Positions 53,700 to 61,573 of a stretch of 64,000 bases of DNA are shown piece after piece; positions within the stretch are counted from its first letter, which is position 1, and the number at the start of each line of letters is the position of its first letter. Under the pieces are notes generated by a model. It saw only the letters and a list, made by a program, of their open reading frames with translations. It made no database searches and was not told the DNA's origin. The position numbers were made by a program, and so were the translations under genes. The stretch is from Clostridium carboxidivorans P7. Its GTDB lineage: Bacteria; Bacillota; Clostridia; Clostridiales; Clostridiaceae. The stretch is from assembly GCF_001038625.1 (NCBI RefSeq), contig NZ_CP011803.1, forward strand, positions 5,394,001-5,458,000, given 5' to 3'.

Positions 53700-54662
53700 A
53701 TGCCAAAAAATGATAATATGCTAGCAATTTTATGGATGCTAAATTCAGGTGCAAAAATAACTGCAAAGCAAATATCCGAAAGGTTAGAAATAAACATAAG
53801 GTCAGTTTATCGTTATATGGATGCATTGTGTGCTAGTGGAGTGCCAATAATATCGGAGCCTGGTCATAACGGCGGATATAGTTTGCTTAACAATTTTATC
53901 CGAGCACCCCTGTTTTTTGATCTTGAAGAGAAGAAATCACTTTTGCATGCTGCCACTTTTGCAATGGAAGCAGGATATCCTTTTATGGAAGCACTAAATA
54001 GTGCAACATCAAAGTTAAAGATGTTCTCGAATCAAGAACAAGAAAAAGTTCTCAATCGTCATTTAGTCGGATTTGAAGTAGTGAGCCGTATTTGTGATCC
54101 AGCTGTCAAATCTATATTAATGGAAATTGAGCAAGCTGTTGCTAATGAATGTTCTGTGGAAATTGAATACTGTACAGGTTATGAAGGGCATCCTAAGCAT
54201 AGGGTTGTTGCCCCCTATGGGATGCTTTACTGGAACGATAAATGGTATGCTATTGCATTTTGCCATCTTAGGAATGAAATTCGCAGCTTTAGGGTAGATA
54301 GAATAGTAAATATTATAAGCACTAAAAATACATTTAAGCGTCCTGAAGCTTTTTCGGCACGTGAGTTTTTTACAAAAAACTTATTATCCAATGTGGAAAG
54401 CAAAGTAGAACTTTGCACTTTAGTAATTGAGGGCAAGTCAGAAGCATTAAACGACCTTTGTGCACATTGGTTTTTAGGATATCACCTGATAGAACGAACT
54501 GAATGCAGAGCTAATTTTTTAATGGATGAAAACTCAATCCTCACCTATGTTCCTAATATTCTACTTCCATATGGTAAATCAATAAAGGTGCTTGAACCAA
54601 ATAGTTTTAAAGATGCTATGGCAGCAATTCTTAAAGATTTGATGGACCATTATCTTCACTGA
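53700..54662 (+). CDS. WYL-domain transcriptional regulator
   Basis: 320 aa from the ATG at 53700 with GGGG six bases upstream. A GTG at 53688 is in frame and possible. HTH AKQISERLEINIRSVYRYMDALCASGVPI, WYL core VEIEYCTGYEGHPKHRVVAPYGMLYWNDKWYAIAFC. Possibly regulated the PfpI-like gene now 2 kb away, with the IS607 element having inserted between them (inference from adjacency). Confidence 0.9.
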   Translation: MPKNDNMLAILWMLNSGAKITAKQISERLEINIRSVYRYMDALCASGVPIISEPGHNGGYSLLNNFIRAPLFFDLEEKKSLLHAATFAMEAGYPFMEALNSATSKLKMFSNQEQEKVLNRHLVGFEVVSRICDPAVKSILMEIEQAVANECSVEIEYCTGYEGHPKHRVVAPYGMLYWNDKWYAIAFCHLRNEIRSFRVDRIVNIISTKNTFKRPEAFSAREFFTKNLLSNVESKVELCTLVIEGKSEALNDLCAHWFLGYHLIERTECRANFLMDENSILTYVPNILLPYGKSIKVLEPNSFKDAMAAILKDLMDHYLH

Positions 54663-54848
54663 CTGAGTTTGTCAGTGAAGATAATATATAATAGATCGAG
54701 ATGGAATTTGAGACCATTCTGTAACAAATAGCAACAATCAAGTGAATGTGGAGGGTGAATAACAGTTAATAAAGCATTATAGAAGTTTATATAACATTTT
54801 TGGATTTATATAATGTTTATATCATAATAAATTCAAGAGGTGGTATAA

Positions 54849-55475
54849 ATGAAATATTATTCAGTAGGAGAATTTGCAAAACTTATAGGTAAAAATTCTC
54901 AAACATTAAGAGAATGGGATAAAAAAGATATATTAAAAACACACCATGTTGCTCCAACAGGGTATAGATATTATTCTCAAGAACAACTTAATCATTTTTT
55001 AGGAATTAAAGGTATTGAAACTAAAACTAAAAAAGTAATAGGATATTGTAGAGTTAGTTCCCATAAACAAAAAGATGACCTTGAAAGGCAAGTAGAAAAT
55101 GTTAAAACATATATGATTGCTAAAGGATATTCTTTTGATGTTATTACTGACATAGGAAGTGGAATTAACTATAACAAAAAGGGATTGAATCAATTAATCG
55201 ACATGATAACTAATTCAGAAATTGAAAAGATAGTGATTTTATACAAAGATAGATTATTAAGATTTGGATTTGAAATTATAGAAAATCTATGTAATAAGTA
55301 TGGAACTACTGTTGAAATTATAGATAATACTGAAAAGACAGAAGAACATGAGTTAGTTGAGGATTTAATTCAAATTGTTACAGTTTTTAGTTGTAGACTT
55401 CAAGGAAAAAGAGCAAATAAAGCTAAAAAGATGATTAAGGAGTTGTTAGAGAATGATACTGGCGAAGAAGATTAG
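54849..55475 (+). CDS. tnpA: IS607 serine recombinase TnpA
   Basis: 208 aa. N-terminal MerR-type HTH (YYSVGEFAKLIGKNSQTLREWDKKDIL), then the resolvase domain with catalytic Ser in IGYCRVSSHKQKDDLERQ and the arginine motif YKDRLLRFGFEII. Catalyses excision and insertion of the element. AAGAGGTGG before ATG. Confidence 0.95.
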   Translation: MKYYSVGEFAKLIGKNSQTLREWDKKDILKTHHVAPTGYRYYSQEQLNHFLGIKGIETKTKKVIGYCRVSSHKQKDDLERQVENVKTYMIAKGYSFDVITDIGSGINYNKKGLNQLIDMITNSEIEKIVILYKDRLLRFGFEIIENLCNKYGTTVEIIDNTEKTEEHELVEDLIQIVTVFSCRLQGKRANKAKKMIKELLENDTGEED

Positions 55476-56568
55476 AATTATACCTACTACAGAGCAAGAA
55501 CAACAACTTTGGAAGTCTGCTGGAACTGCAAGATTTATCTATAATTGGACACTTGCAAGACAAGAAGAAAATTATAAAAATGGTGGTAAGTTTATTAATG
55601 ATGGTGATTTGAGAAAAGAAATTACTTTAATGAAGCAAACAGAAGAATATAAATGGCTTAATGATGTATCTAACAATGTAGCCAAACAGGCTGTGAAAGA
55701 TGGTTGTAATGCTTATAAAAGACTCTTTAAAGGATTAGCACATAAACCAAGGTTTAAAAGAAAAAGAAAAAGTAAGCCATCATTTTATAATGACAATATA
55801 AAATTTAAAGTTAAGTCTAACATGGTTTTAATTGAAAAAGTAGGTTGGATTAAAACATCAGAGCAAATACCAATTGATGTTAAGTACACCAATCCAAGAG
55901 TAAGTTTTGACGGAAAGTATTGGTATGTATCTGTAGGTGTTGAAAAAGAAAATCCAATAGTAAAACTAACTGATGAAAGTATAGGCATAGATGTTGGGAT
56001 AAAAGACCTTGCCATATGCTCTAATGGAATGACTTTTAAAAATATGAATAAAACACGATTAGTTAAGAAATTAGAAAAAAGATTACGTAGGTTGCAACGT
56101 AAAATATCAAGAAAATATGATTTAAATAAAGAAGGGAGGAAGTTTGTCAAAACAAGCAATATTGTAAAACTTGAAAAGCAGATTAGATTACTTCATAGAA
56201 AGTTATCTAACATTCGGAATAACCATTTACATCAAGCAACTACAAAGATAGTGAAAACCAAGCCATCAAGAGTAGTTATGGAAACACTTAATATTAAAGG
56301 TATGATGAAGAATAAGCATTTATCCAAAGCTATAGCACAGCAAGGGTTATATGAGTTTAAAAGACAGCTTCAATACAAATGTGAATTTTATGGAATTGAA
56401 TTTGTTGAAGCTGATAAATGGTATCCATCATCAAAAACCTGTAGTGAGTGTGGTCATGTAAAAACTAAATTATCACTATCAGAAAGAACTTATATCTGCG
56501 AAGAATGTGGTTGTGTTATAGATAGAGATTATAATGCTTCAATTAATTTAAGCAGATATTCAGCATAA
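55453..56568 (+). CDS. tnpB: TnpB RNA-guided nuclease
   Basis: 371 aa. RuvC-like catalytic residues are all present: Asp180 in GIDVGIKD, Glu277 in VVMETLNIKGM and Asp359 in DRDYNAS. A zinc finger sits between (CSECGHVK...CEECGCV). N-terminal RNA/DNA-binding part IRIIPTTEQEQQLWKSAGTARFIYNW. TnpB proteins are programmable nucleases, ancestors of Cas12, guided by an RNA from the element's right end. This copy should be active. Confidence 0.95.
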   Translation: MILAKKIRIIPTTEQEQQLWKSAGTARFIYNWTLARQEENYKNGGKFINDGDLRKEITLMKQTEEYKWLNDVSNNVAKQAVKDGCNAYKRLFKGLAHKPRFKRKRKSKPSFYNDNIKFKVKSNMVLIEKVGWIKTSEQIPIDVKYTNPRVSFDGKYWYVSVGVEKENPIVKLTDESIGIDVGIKDLAICSNGMTFKNMNKTRLVKKLEKRLRRLQRKISRKYDLNKEGRKFVKTSNIVKLEKQIRLLHRKLSNIRNNHLHQATTKIVKTKPSRVVMETLNIKGMMKNKHLSKAIAQQGLYEFKRQLQYKCEFYGIEFVEADKWYPSSKTCSECGHVKTKLSLSERTYICEECGCVIDRDYNASINLSRYSA

Positions 56569-56660
56569 TTACATGAACAGTTATGTTTGAGGTGTAGGAT
56601 TCGTTGTATCCGAAGTTAAGCCCTTGGAGTGTTATATCAAACGAAAGTAGTATATTCTTT
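56480..56660 (+). ncRNA. Probable guide (omega/re) RNA at right end of IS607
   Basis: By analogy with characterised TnpB systems the guide scaffold covers the 3' end of tnpB and the following non-coding right end. Here 56569-56660 is non-coding, with short stems (GATTCGTTGTATCCGAAG has ATTCG / CGAA arms) and ATCAAACGAAAG before the probable end. The exact guide start depends on the unknown right end. Confidence 0.45.
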
Positions 56661-56743
56661 TAGAATTACAAAATCGGACACATTGAACAGGGAATTAAAC
56701 AAGCTTTATAGAGTTCTATAAGGTTTTGGCAACGGAATAGAAA

Positions 56744-57370
56744 ATGAAGAATACAGTATATCTTTATGTATTTGATACAATGGCAGATTGGGAAATAGGT
56801 TATTTAACCGCTGAAATCAATTCAGGAAGGTACTACAAAAAGGGATTAATGCCGCTAAAAGTAGTAACTGTAGGAATTACTAAGACCCCTATTACTACAA
56901 TGGGAGGTCTTACAATATTGCCAGAAATTGAGATTAAGGAATGTAATGCTCATGATGCTGCTGCTTTGATTCTAGCTGGTGGGAATACATGGACAGAAGC
57001 AATTCATGCTCCCATTATAAGAATGGCTGAAAAATATTTAGAGAAAGGTATTGTTGTAGGGGCAATTTGTGGTGCTACAATAGGACTTGCTATGGGGGGA
57101 GTACTGGATAAACGAGATCATACAAGCAATGACCTAGGGTATCTTAAAACGGTCTGTCCAAACTATGATGGAGAGATGTATTATAAGCAGGAATGTGTAG
57201 TAACTGATGGAAGTTTGATTACTGCTTCTGGAATAGCTCCTCTTGAATTTGCTTTGCATGTATTGAAAATTCTGGATGTATTCTTACCAGAAACCCTAGA
57301 TTCCTGGTACAATCTTTATAAAACCCAAGAGCCAAAATATTTCTTTAAGCTTATGAACTCAATTCAATAA
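56744..57370 (+). CDS. DJ-1/PfpI-family protein
   Basis: 208 aa class I glutamine-amidotransferase-like fold: VYLYVFDTMADWEIGYL, a nucleophile elbow GAICGATIGLAMGG with Cys near 108, and the end segment ASGIAPLEFALHVLKIL. Roles in this family range from glyoxalase or deglycase to stress protease. There is no good ribosome binding site before ATG, which might be an effect of the IS607 insertion upstream. Confidence 0.88.
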   Translation: MKNTVYLYVFDTMADWEIGYLTAEINSGRYYKKGLMPLKVVTVGITKTPITTMGGLTILPEIEIKECNAHDAAALILAGGNTWTEAIHAPIIRMAEKYLEKGIVVGAICGATIGLAMGGVLDKRDHTSNDLGYLKTVCPNYDGEMYYKQECVVTDGSLITASGIAPLEFALHVLKILDVFLPETLDSWYNLYKTQEPKYFFKLMNSIQ

Positions 57371-57395
57371 AATGGCTTAAAGTGGGTAAGATAGC

Positions 57396-57584
57396 TACTA
57401 TATTAAAACAGAACCTAAAAATAAAAAGTTAGTAGTGCGTAAGGCAGCGGTTAGAAGAAAGACCGAGGGTGTCCATTGAATATATCGTAAAAACCATGTT
57501 ATAATGTAAACTGTAGAAAGTTATAAATAGAGAAAAACAGCCTTGAGAGATAAAACTCTTGGGGCTTTTTTAGTACAAAAAATT
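57396..57584 (+). repeat. Repeat unit C with small-RNA-like core
   Basis: Third copy, lacking the first 90 bp of units A and B. It keeps TTGAAT (57476), TATAAT (57500) with an 18 bp spacer, and the terminator AGCCTTGAGAG / CTCTTGGGGCT, T run ending about 57571. Lies just after the PfpI-like gene. Confidence 0.65.
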
Positions 57585-57603
57585 ATGCGATGTAAGGATG
57601 CAG

Positions 57604-57861
57604 TGGAAGTTTGAATTTTAACTTTCATTCCGTGATATATGATAAGGGTGTCATCACGGCTAAATGTTTTAATTATTCTAAAGCTCAAAATTTTTGAAAG
57701 CCTAAGAACTTTGTCAAACTCGGTTCCCTCAGACAGGACTAAAGTTCTAAGGCTTTCAAAAATTTTGAGCTAAGAATAATACTAAAACAATTTAGCTAAT
57801 GTGATGACACCCTTATCATATATCACGGAATGAAAGTTAAAATTCAAACTAGCAACTTCCA
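57604..57861. repeat. 258 bp palindromic MITE-like element
   Basis: Two arms of about 112 bp are near-perfect inverted copies around a short central loop (57716-57738). Words such as TGATATATGATAAGGGTG and CTCAAAATTTTTGAAAGCC recur reversed. Ends TGGAAG / CTTCCA. The left arm lacks a few bases (GCTAG) found in the right. Non-coding. It would form a very long hairpin if transcribed. Confidence 0.8.
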
Positions 57862-58119
57862 AGTGTACACACCTAATTACATTGTTATAGGTAATTTTAG
57901 TAAGCCACAATTATATTTATAACTATAATTTATAACACTTAAAATTAAGGTCTAGCCTGATATTTGGCTAATATATTCAATGCGGACTTCACCTAAAAAG
58001 TTGTGTTGCAATATTCTTTCATTAAGTCAAAGTTTTGTATGTTCCTAATACTTTTTAAAAATATTATTTTTAGCCATGACCATTTTCTGAAGTAAGGTAT
58101 ATATATTAAGTGAAAGGGG
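57862..58119. other. Upstream region of the DUF1659 operon
   Basis: AT-rich, ends with GAAAGGGG before ATG. Likely promoter region of the four-gene set. No gene seen. Confidence 0.4.
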
Positions 58120-58353
58120 TTGATATATATGGCTGCAAAATCAACAAAGCTTGAAAGTTCAATGGTTCTTAAGTACAAAGATGGAACAGACAAAAATGGA
58201 AAGGACAAAATTAAGAAACTAAATTTTTCAAAGGTTAAGACTTCAGCAGTGGATCAGGACGTTTTTGATGTGGCAAAATCAATTGAAACTCTTCTTGGCA
58301 AAACTTTGAATGAGCTTATAAGAGTTGATCAAAACGGAATAACAAACGCTTAA
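58120..58353 (+). CDS. DUF1659 domain protein
   Basis: 77 aa: TKLESSMVLKYKDGTDKNGKDKIKKLNFSKVKTSAVDQDVFDVA is the DUF1659 pattern, a small domain nearly always encoded next to DUF2922, as here. Function unknown. First gene of the quartet DUF1659 - DUF2922 - UviB-like - sigma. Confidence 0.85.
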   Translation: MIYMAAKSTKLESSMVLKYKDGTDKNGKDKIKKLNFSKVKTSAVDQDVFDVAKSIETLLGKTLNELIRVDQNGITNA

Positions 58354-58397
58354 AAATCAAGTGCTGCAATTGAAAATTAAAAGGAGGGGATGTTTAA

Positions 58398-58616
58398 ATG
58401 GCAAAATCATTATCAATGAGTTTTTTAACTGATGAAGGGAAGAAAGCTTCCATAACCGTAAATAATGTAAAGGAAGATTTAACAGATGCCGAGGTTAAAG
58501 CTGCTATGGGGGTAATAATAGCTAAGAATATATTTTTCTCATCAGGCGGAGATTTAAAAGCAATAGATTCTGCACATATAATTGACAAAAATAAAACTAG
58601 TTTATCAGTTAAATAG
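58398..58616 (+). CDS. DUF2922 domain protein
   Basis: 72 aa: LSMSFLTDEGKKASITVNNVKEDLTDAEVKAAMGVIIAKNIFFSSGGDL matches DUF2922. AAGGAGGGG before ATG. Partner of the DUF1659 protein. Function unknown. Confidence 0.85.
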   Translation: MAKSLSMSFLTDEGKKASITVNNVKEDLTDAEVKAAMGVIIAKNIFFSSGGDLKAIDSAHIIDKNKTSLSVK

Positions 58617-58772
58617 TTAGGGTTAATCGTAAAAATAACTAATCAGCAGGTTATTTTATATATACTTAAAACTTAAAGTTTGCTGTTGTAGATGGACAAT
58701 TGATGTTGATTTTTATAATGAAAATCAACATTGATTGTCCATTGTATATTAAAGAATATGGAGGTAATAGTT

Positions 58773-58934
58773 TTGGGAGATTTGGTAAATTTAATTGGAA
58801 ATGTGGGTTTTCCTATTGCAGTATCTATATACCTTCTAGTAAGAATTGAAGGTAAAATGGAAATACTTACCCAGAGTATAAATAATCTTTCTAATGTTAT
58901 CAATGACGTTAAGAAGAATAGTAATAGTAAATAA
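58773..58934 (+). CDS. BhlA/UviB-type holin-like protein
   Basis: 53 aa from a TTG start with GGAGG seven bases upstream. One membrane helix (LVNLIGNVGFPIAVSIYLLVRIE) and a charged coiled-coil tail (KMEILTQSINNLSNVINDVKK), as in UviB/BhlA holin-like proteins linked to bacteriocin or toxin release. Ends 2 bp before the sigma gene. Confidence 0.85.
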   Translation: MGDLVNLIGNVGFPIAVSIYLLVRIEGKMEILTQSINNLSNVINDVKKNSNSK

Positions 58935-58936
58935 AG

Positions 58937-59482
58937 GTGGTGTTTATCATAGAGGAACTTGTTAAAAAAGCTAAGAGTGGAGACAGAGCTGCAGTGGATG
59001 AAATCATAGGAAAGTTTAAGTATTTTGTAATTAAGCAGGCATCTAAGTACAGCATACCATCTTATGACTTTGAGGATTTAGTTCAGCATGGATATCTTTC
59101 TATAATAAAATCAGTACATCTTTATAATACTGGCAGAGGATCCTTTACTACATACTGCACAAATGCAGTTATAAATAATTTCAAGGCACTTTTAAAAGGA
59201 CAGATAAAACACTATAGAGAAATTCAAGATGAAAATGCTATTAATCTCGAAGCCTATGATTTTACTCTTGAAGATGAAGTAATTGCATATGAGGAATCAG
59301 CAAAACTTAAAGAAGCTTTGTACAAGCTTCAAGGTACGGAGAAAAGTATTATTGAAAGTGTATATATAAAAGGTACTACTCTGAGGAAAGCTGCAGCAGA
59401 CTATGGAATAAATTACAGGAGGGCTATTAAGCTGAGAAGAGAAGCACTTAGAAAGTTGAGAAAATACTTAAATAATTTATGA
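58937..59482 (+). CDS. UviA/TcdR-like sigma factor
   Basis: 181 aa. Region 2: FVIKQASKYSIPSYDFEDLVQHGYLSIIKSVHLYNTGRGSFTTYCTN. Region 4: LQGTEKSIIESVYIKGTTLRKAAADYGINYRRAIKLRREALRKL. Similar small sigma factors control toxins or bacteriocins in clostridia and are often paired with a UviB-like gene. The start is doubtful: AAAGGTGGTG is followed by ATA where an ATG would be expected (58949), so translation may use GTG at 58937 or 58940. Tails of this gene recur at 36174 and 60342. Confidence 0.85.
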   Translation: MVFIIEELVKKAKSGDRAAVDEIIGKFKYFVIKQASKYSIPSYDFEDLVQHGYLSIIKSVHLYNTGRGSFTTYCTNAVINNFKALLKGQIKHYREIQDENAINLEAYDFTLEDEVIAYEESAKLKEALYKLQGTEKSIIESVYIKGTTLRKAAADYGINYRRAIKLRREALRKLRKYLNNL

Positions 59483-59545
59483 TTAATTTTAAAATTTTAC
59501 CACGTAACTGTTAAAACTGAAAATACGAATAATGTTCTTTGAAAA

Positions 59546-60177
59546 TTGAATAACACGGTGTTAAAAAGTAAAAAAACATTTTATACTTATTATGAAATAA
59601 ACAATCTGAAACGATGCAAATATGGTATAATTATCATTAATTTAGTCAAAATAATGATTTATTGTGTAGTGATAATATGTGTGTTATTATAATCTAATAA
59701 GTTATTTTGTTAATTATGAAAATTAAAGTTTATTGAGAGGAGCGTTAATATGTTAAAAGAATTTAAAGAATTTGCAGTAAAAGGCAATGTAGTAGATTTG
59801 GCTGTTGGTGTTGTTATCGGTGGTGCTTTTGGTAAAATAGTTACCTCTATGGTAAATGATATAATTATGCCACTAGTAGGTGCTTTAACAGGCGGAATTA
59901 ATTTTACATATTTAAAATTTGTTATTAAAGGAGCTCATGGTAAAGTGCCTGAAGTTACTCTCAATTATGGAAATTTCATCCAAAATAGTATTGATTTTTT
60001 AATTGTTTCATTTTCTATTTTCTTGTTTATAAAATTAATAAATAAACTTAAAAGAGAAAAGAAAGCTGAAATTGTTGAAATAGAATTAAAATCATCTGAG
60101 GAAGTTTTATTGCTTCAGGAAATCAGAGACTTATTGAAGAAATAAAAAAAGAGTAAAATAAAACACCATATTATTCA
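59546..60177 (+). other. Cassette B: mscL between inverted arms
   Basis: Left arm TTGAATAACACGGTGTT (59546-59562) and right arm AACACCATATTATTCA (60162-60177) are inverted relatives, enclosing only mscL. The left arm comes directly after the sigma gene. The promoter region in between (TGGTATAATTATC, TTAATTTAGTCAA) recurs in cassette C. Confidence 0.55.
59750..60145 (+). CDS. mscL: Large-conductance mechanosensitive channel MscL
   Basis: 131 aa, standard length. FKEFAVKGNVVDLAVGVVIGGAFGKIVTSMVNDIIMPLVG is the conserved first membrane helix and pore constriction. A second helix IDFLIVSFSIFLFIKLI and a C-terminal helical bundle (EEVLLLQEIRDLL) follow. Homopentameric safety valve opened by membrane tension. 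GAGAGGAG before ATG. A core-type gene in an accessory, cassette-like setting. Confidence 0.95.
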   Translation: MLKEFKEFAVKGNVVDLAVGVVIGGAFGKIVTSMVNDIIMPLVGALTGGINFTYLKFVIKGAHGKVPEVTLNYGNFIQNSIDFLIVSFSIFLFIKLINKLKREKKAEIVEIELKSSEEVLLLQEIRDLLKK

Positions 60178-60186
60178 ACTTGATAT

Positions 60187-60331
60187 GCTCCCCTTGAGGT
60201 AGATAGATTAAAAAATAAAAAAATCTATCACTAGAAGGGGGAGCATTTTCATGTCTAGAAGAACTAAATATACAGTAGAGGAAAAATACAAGATTTTAAT
60301 AGAATATAAAAATGGAAGTAGATCAATATAA
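60187..60331 (+). pseudogene. IS3-type OrfA start and left end, remnant
   Basis: From 60251 the frame reads MSRRTKYTVEEKYKILIEYK and NGSRSI then a stop: the first HTH helix of an IS3 OrfA, cut after 26 codons. GGGGGAGC is its ribosome binding site. TGCTCCCCTTGAGG near 60187 looks like the IS left terminus, with a GATAGATT / AATCTATC hairpin between. Confidence 0.7.
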
Positions 60332-60341
60332 GAAATCTACG

Positions 60342-60435
60342 CTAAGTAGCTGAATGTGGTATAAGTTACAGAAAAGCTATTAAGCTGAGAAAAGAAGCAC
60401 TTAGAAAGTTGGGAAAATACTTAAATAATTTATGA
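60342..60435 (+). pseudogene. Tail of a UviA-type sigma gene, second copy
   Basis: Reads VAECGISYRKAIKLRKEALR and KLGKYLNNL then stop, almost the same as the last 30 residues of the sigma factor at 58937-59482. A stop codon and missing upstream part show it is only a tail. It is again followed within 70 bp by a cassette left arm. Confidence 0.8.
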
Positions 60436-60498
60436 GTAATTTGAATAATTTGCAACATAACCTTTGAAATAGAAAATACAAACAATGATCTTTGAAAA

Positions 60499-61136
60499 TT
60501 GAATAATGCGGTGAAAAAATAGTATGAAAACTTTTATTAACTTGTAGAATTAGTTAACTTCATATAGTATAATTACCCTTAATTTAGTCAAGACTGTAAT
60601 TTGTTGTGAATTAGGAAATTTATATTTTTAGGAGGAGTAAGATGATTTGCAAGTTTGGAAAAGTAATGATTTATGTTAAAGACCCTAGAGCAGTTGCAGA
60701 TTTTTGGATAGATAAGATAGGTTTTACTGAAATTAAAGTTGATACATATGAAACGGGTATTCTATCAGTTGAACTTACCTGCAACAACATGTCGGATGCC
60801 AGCATTGTTTTGTTTGATAGAAGTATTGTTGAAAAAATGTCACCAGAACTAAATTTGGGTGCACCATCTATTTTATTTTCTAGTTACGATGTAATGGATA
60901 TGCGTAAGAGACTTATCAGTAATGGAGTAAATGTAGGCGAAATTGTGGAAATGGGAGATTCAATAACTTTCAATTTCTCGGACATTGAGGGCAACTACGT
61001 TGCAGTACAAGAAGTAAAAAGAAATTAAATCGTTGTTTGTATTTTGCACAAAATTCATATTTAATGTCATAATAATAAAAACCGAATATTCATTTGAAAC
61101 ACCTCATTATTCAGAATTGAATTTTGCGGATTTTTT
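60499..61136 (+). other. Cassette C: VOC gene between inverted arms
   Basis: Left arm TTGAATAATGCGGTG (60499-60513), right arm AACACCTCATTATTCA (61098-61113), which runs on into a terminator-like hairpin (ATTCA / TGAAT, CCGCA / TGCGG) and ATTTTTT. Only the VOC gene is enclosed. The promoter region resembles that of cassette B. Confidence 0.55.
60642..61028 (+). CDS. VOC-family protein (glyoxalase / bleomycin-resistance fold)
   Basis: 128 aa with the paired beta-alpha-beta-beta-beta modules: KVMIYVKDPRAVADFWIDKIGFTE and ILFSSYDVMDMRKRLISNGVNVGEI, ending ITFNFSDIEGNYVAVQE with the usual terminal Glu. May bind a metal and detoxify or sequester a small molecule. The substrate is not predictable. 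TTTAGGAGGAG before ATG. Confidence 0.88.
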   Translation: MICKFGKVMIYVKDPRAVADFWIDKIGFTEIKVDTYETGILSVELTCNNMSDASIVLFDRSIVEKMSPELNLGAPSILFSSYDVMDMRKRLISNGVNVGEIVEMGDSITFNFSDIEGNYVAVQEVKRN

Positions 61137-61154
61137 CGTCACATTTCAAAGATA

Positions 61155-61350
61155 AAGTGTACTTATTGTAAATTTTAAATTTTCTTCCGATTAATTAGTA
61201 GAGCTTAAAAGAAATTATATTATTGAGGTTTATTTATCAAAGTTAAGGAAGCTTGGGACAAACTTATTAGCTGTAGTCATGGAGTATTCCTCTAGGGTCA
61301 CAGCCGATAATCTTTCCAAAGCAAAAATAATAATTAATTAAAAAGCAATT
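61155..61350 (+). repeat. Imperfect-hairpin repeat, copy III
   Basis: Almost identical to copy I over 190 bp (AAAGTGTACTTATTGTAAAT, TATTGAGGTTTATTTATCAA). Core 61251-61322: GCTTGGGA / TCCAAAGC (one mismatch), GCTGT / ACAGC, TGGAG / CTCTA. Lies directly after cassette C. Confidence 0.65.
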
Positions 61351-61573
61351 TATCCAATATGTTATAATTGATATATGGAAATTCTTAGGTGAAAATTATC
61401 TGTATAGGAGATACGGATAAATGAAAATTTGGGGGTAAATTCTATGGATAAATTGCTTTTTATTGGATATGAATTTTTGACAGGGTTTGTTCCTTTTATT
61501 TAATAAATTTGGACTTGCAAAATTACTTTATGGATTTTAAATGATTAGACAAATTTATTTTTGTAGGTGAGGT
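61351..61573 (+). other. Leader region with possible 19-codon reading frame
   Basis: TATGTTATAAT promoter-like DNA, then GGGGG and an ATG at 61444 opening a 19-codon frame (MDKLLFIGYEFLTGFVPFI) that stops at 61503. It may be a leader peptide or the scrap of a lost gene. The methyltransferase gene follows. Confidence 0.35.

Larger units (their letters stand above)
54849..56660 (+). mobile_element. IS607-family element (tnpA + tnpB)
   Basis: Serine resolvase TnpA overlaps TnpB by 23 bp, the standard IS607 plan. These elements have no terminal inverted repeats and make no target duplication, so the ends are approximate: left end somewhere in 54700-54848, right end near 56660. Both genes look intact. 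Confidence 0.85.

Noticed and set aside
58731..58772. Longer start for the UviB-like protein
   Set aside because: The extra residues are not family-like and have no ribosome binding site; TTG at 58773 is correctly spaced from GGAGG.
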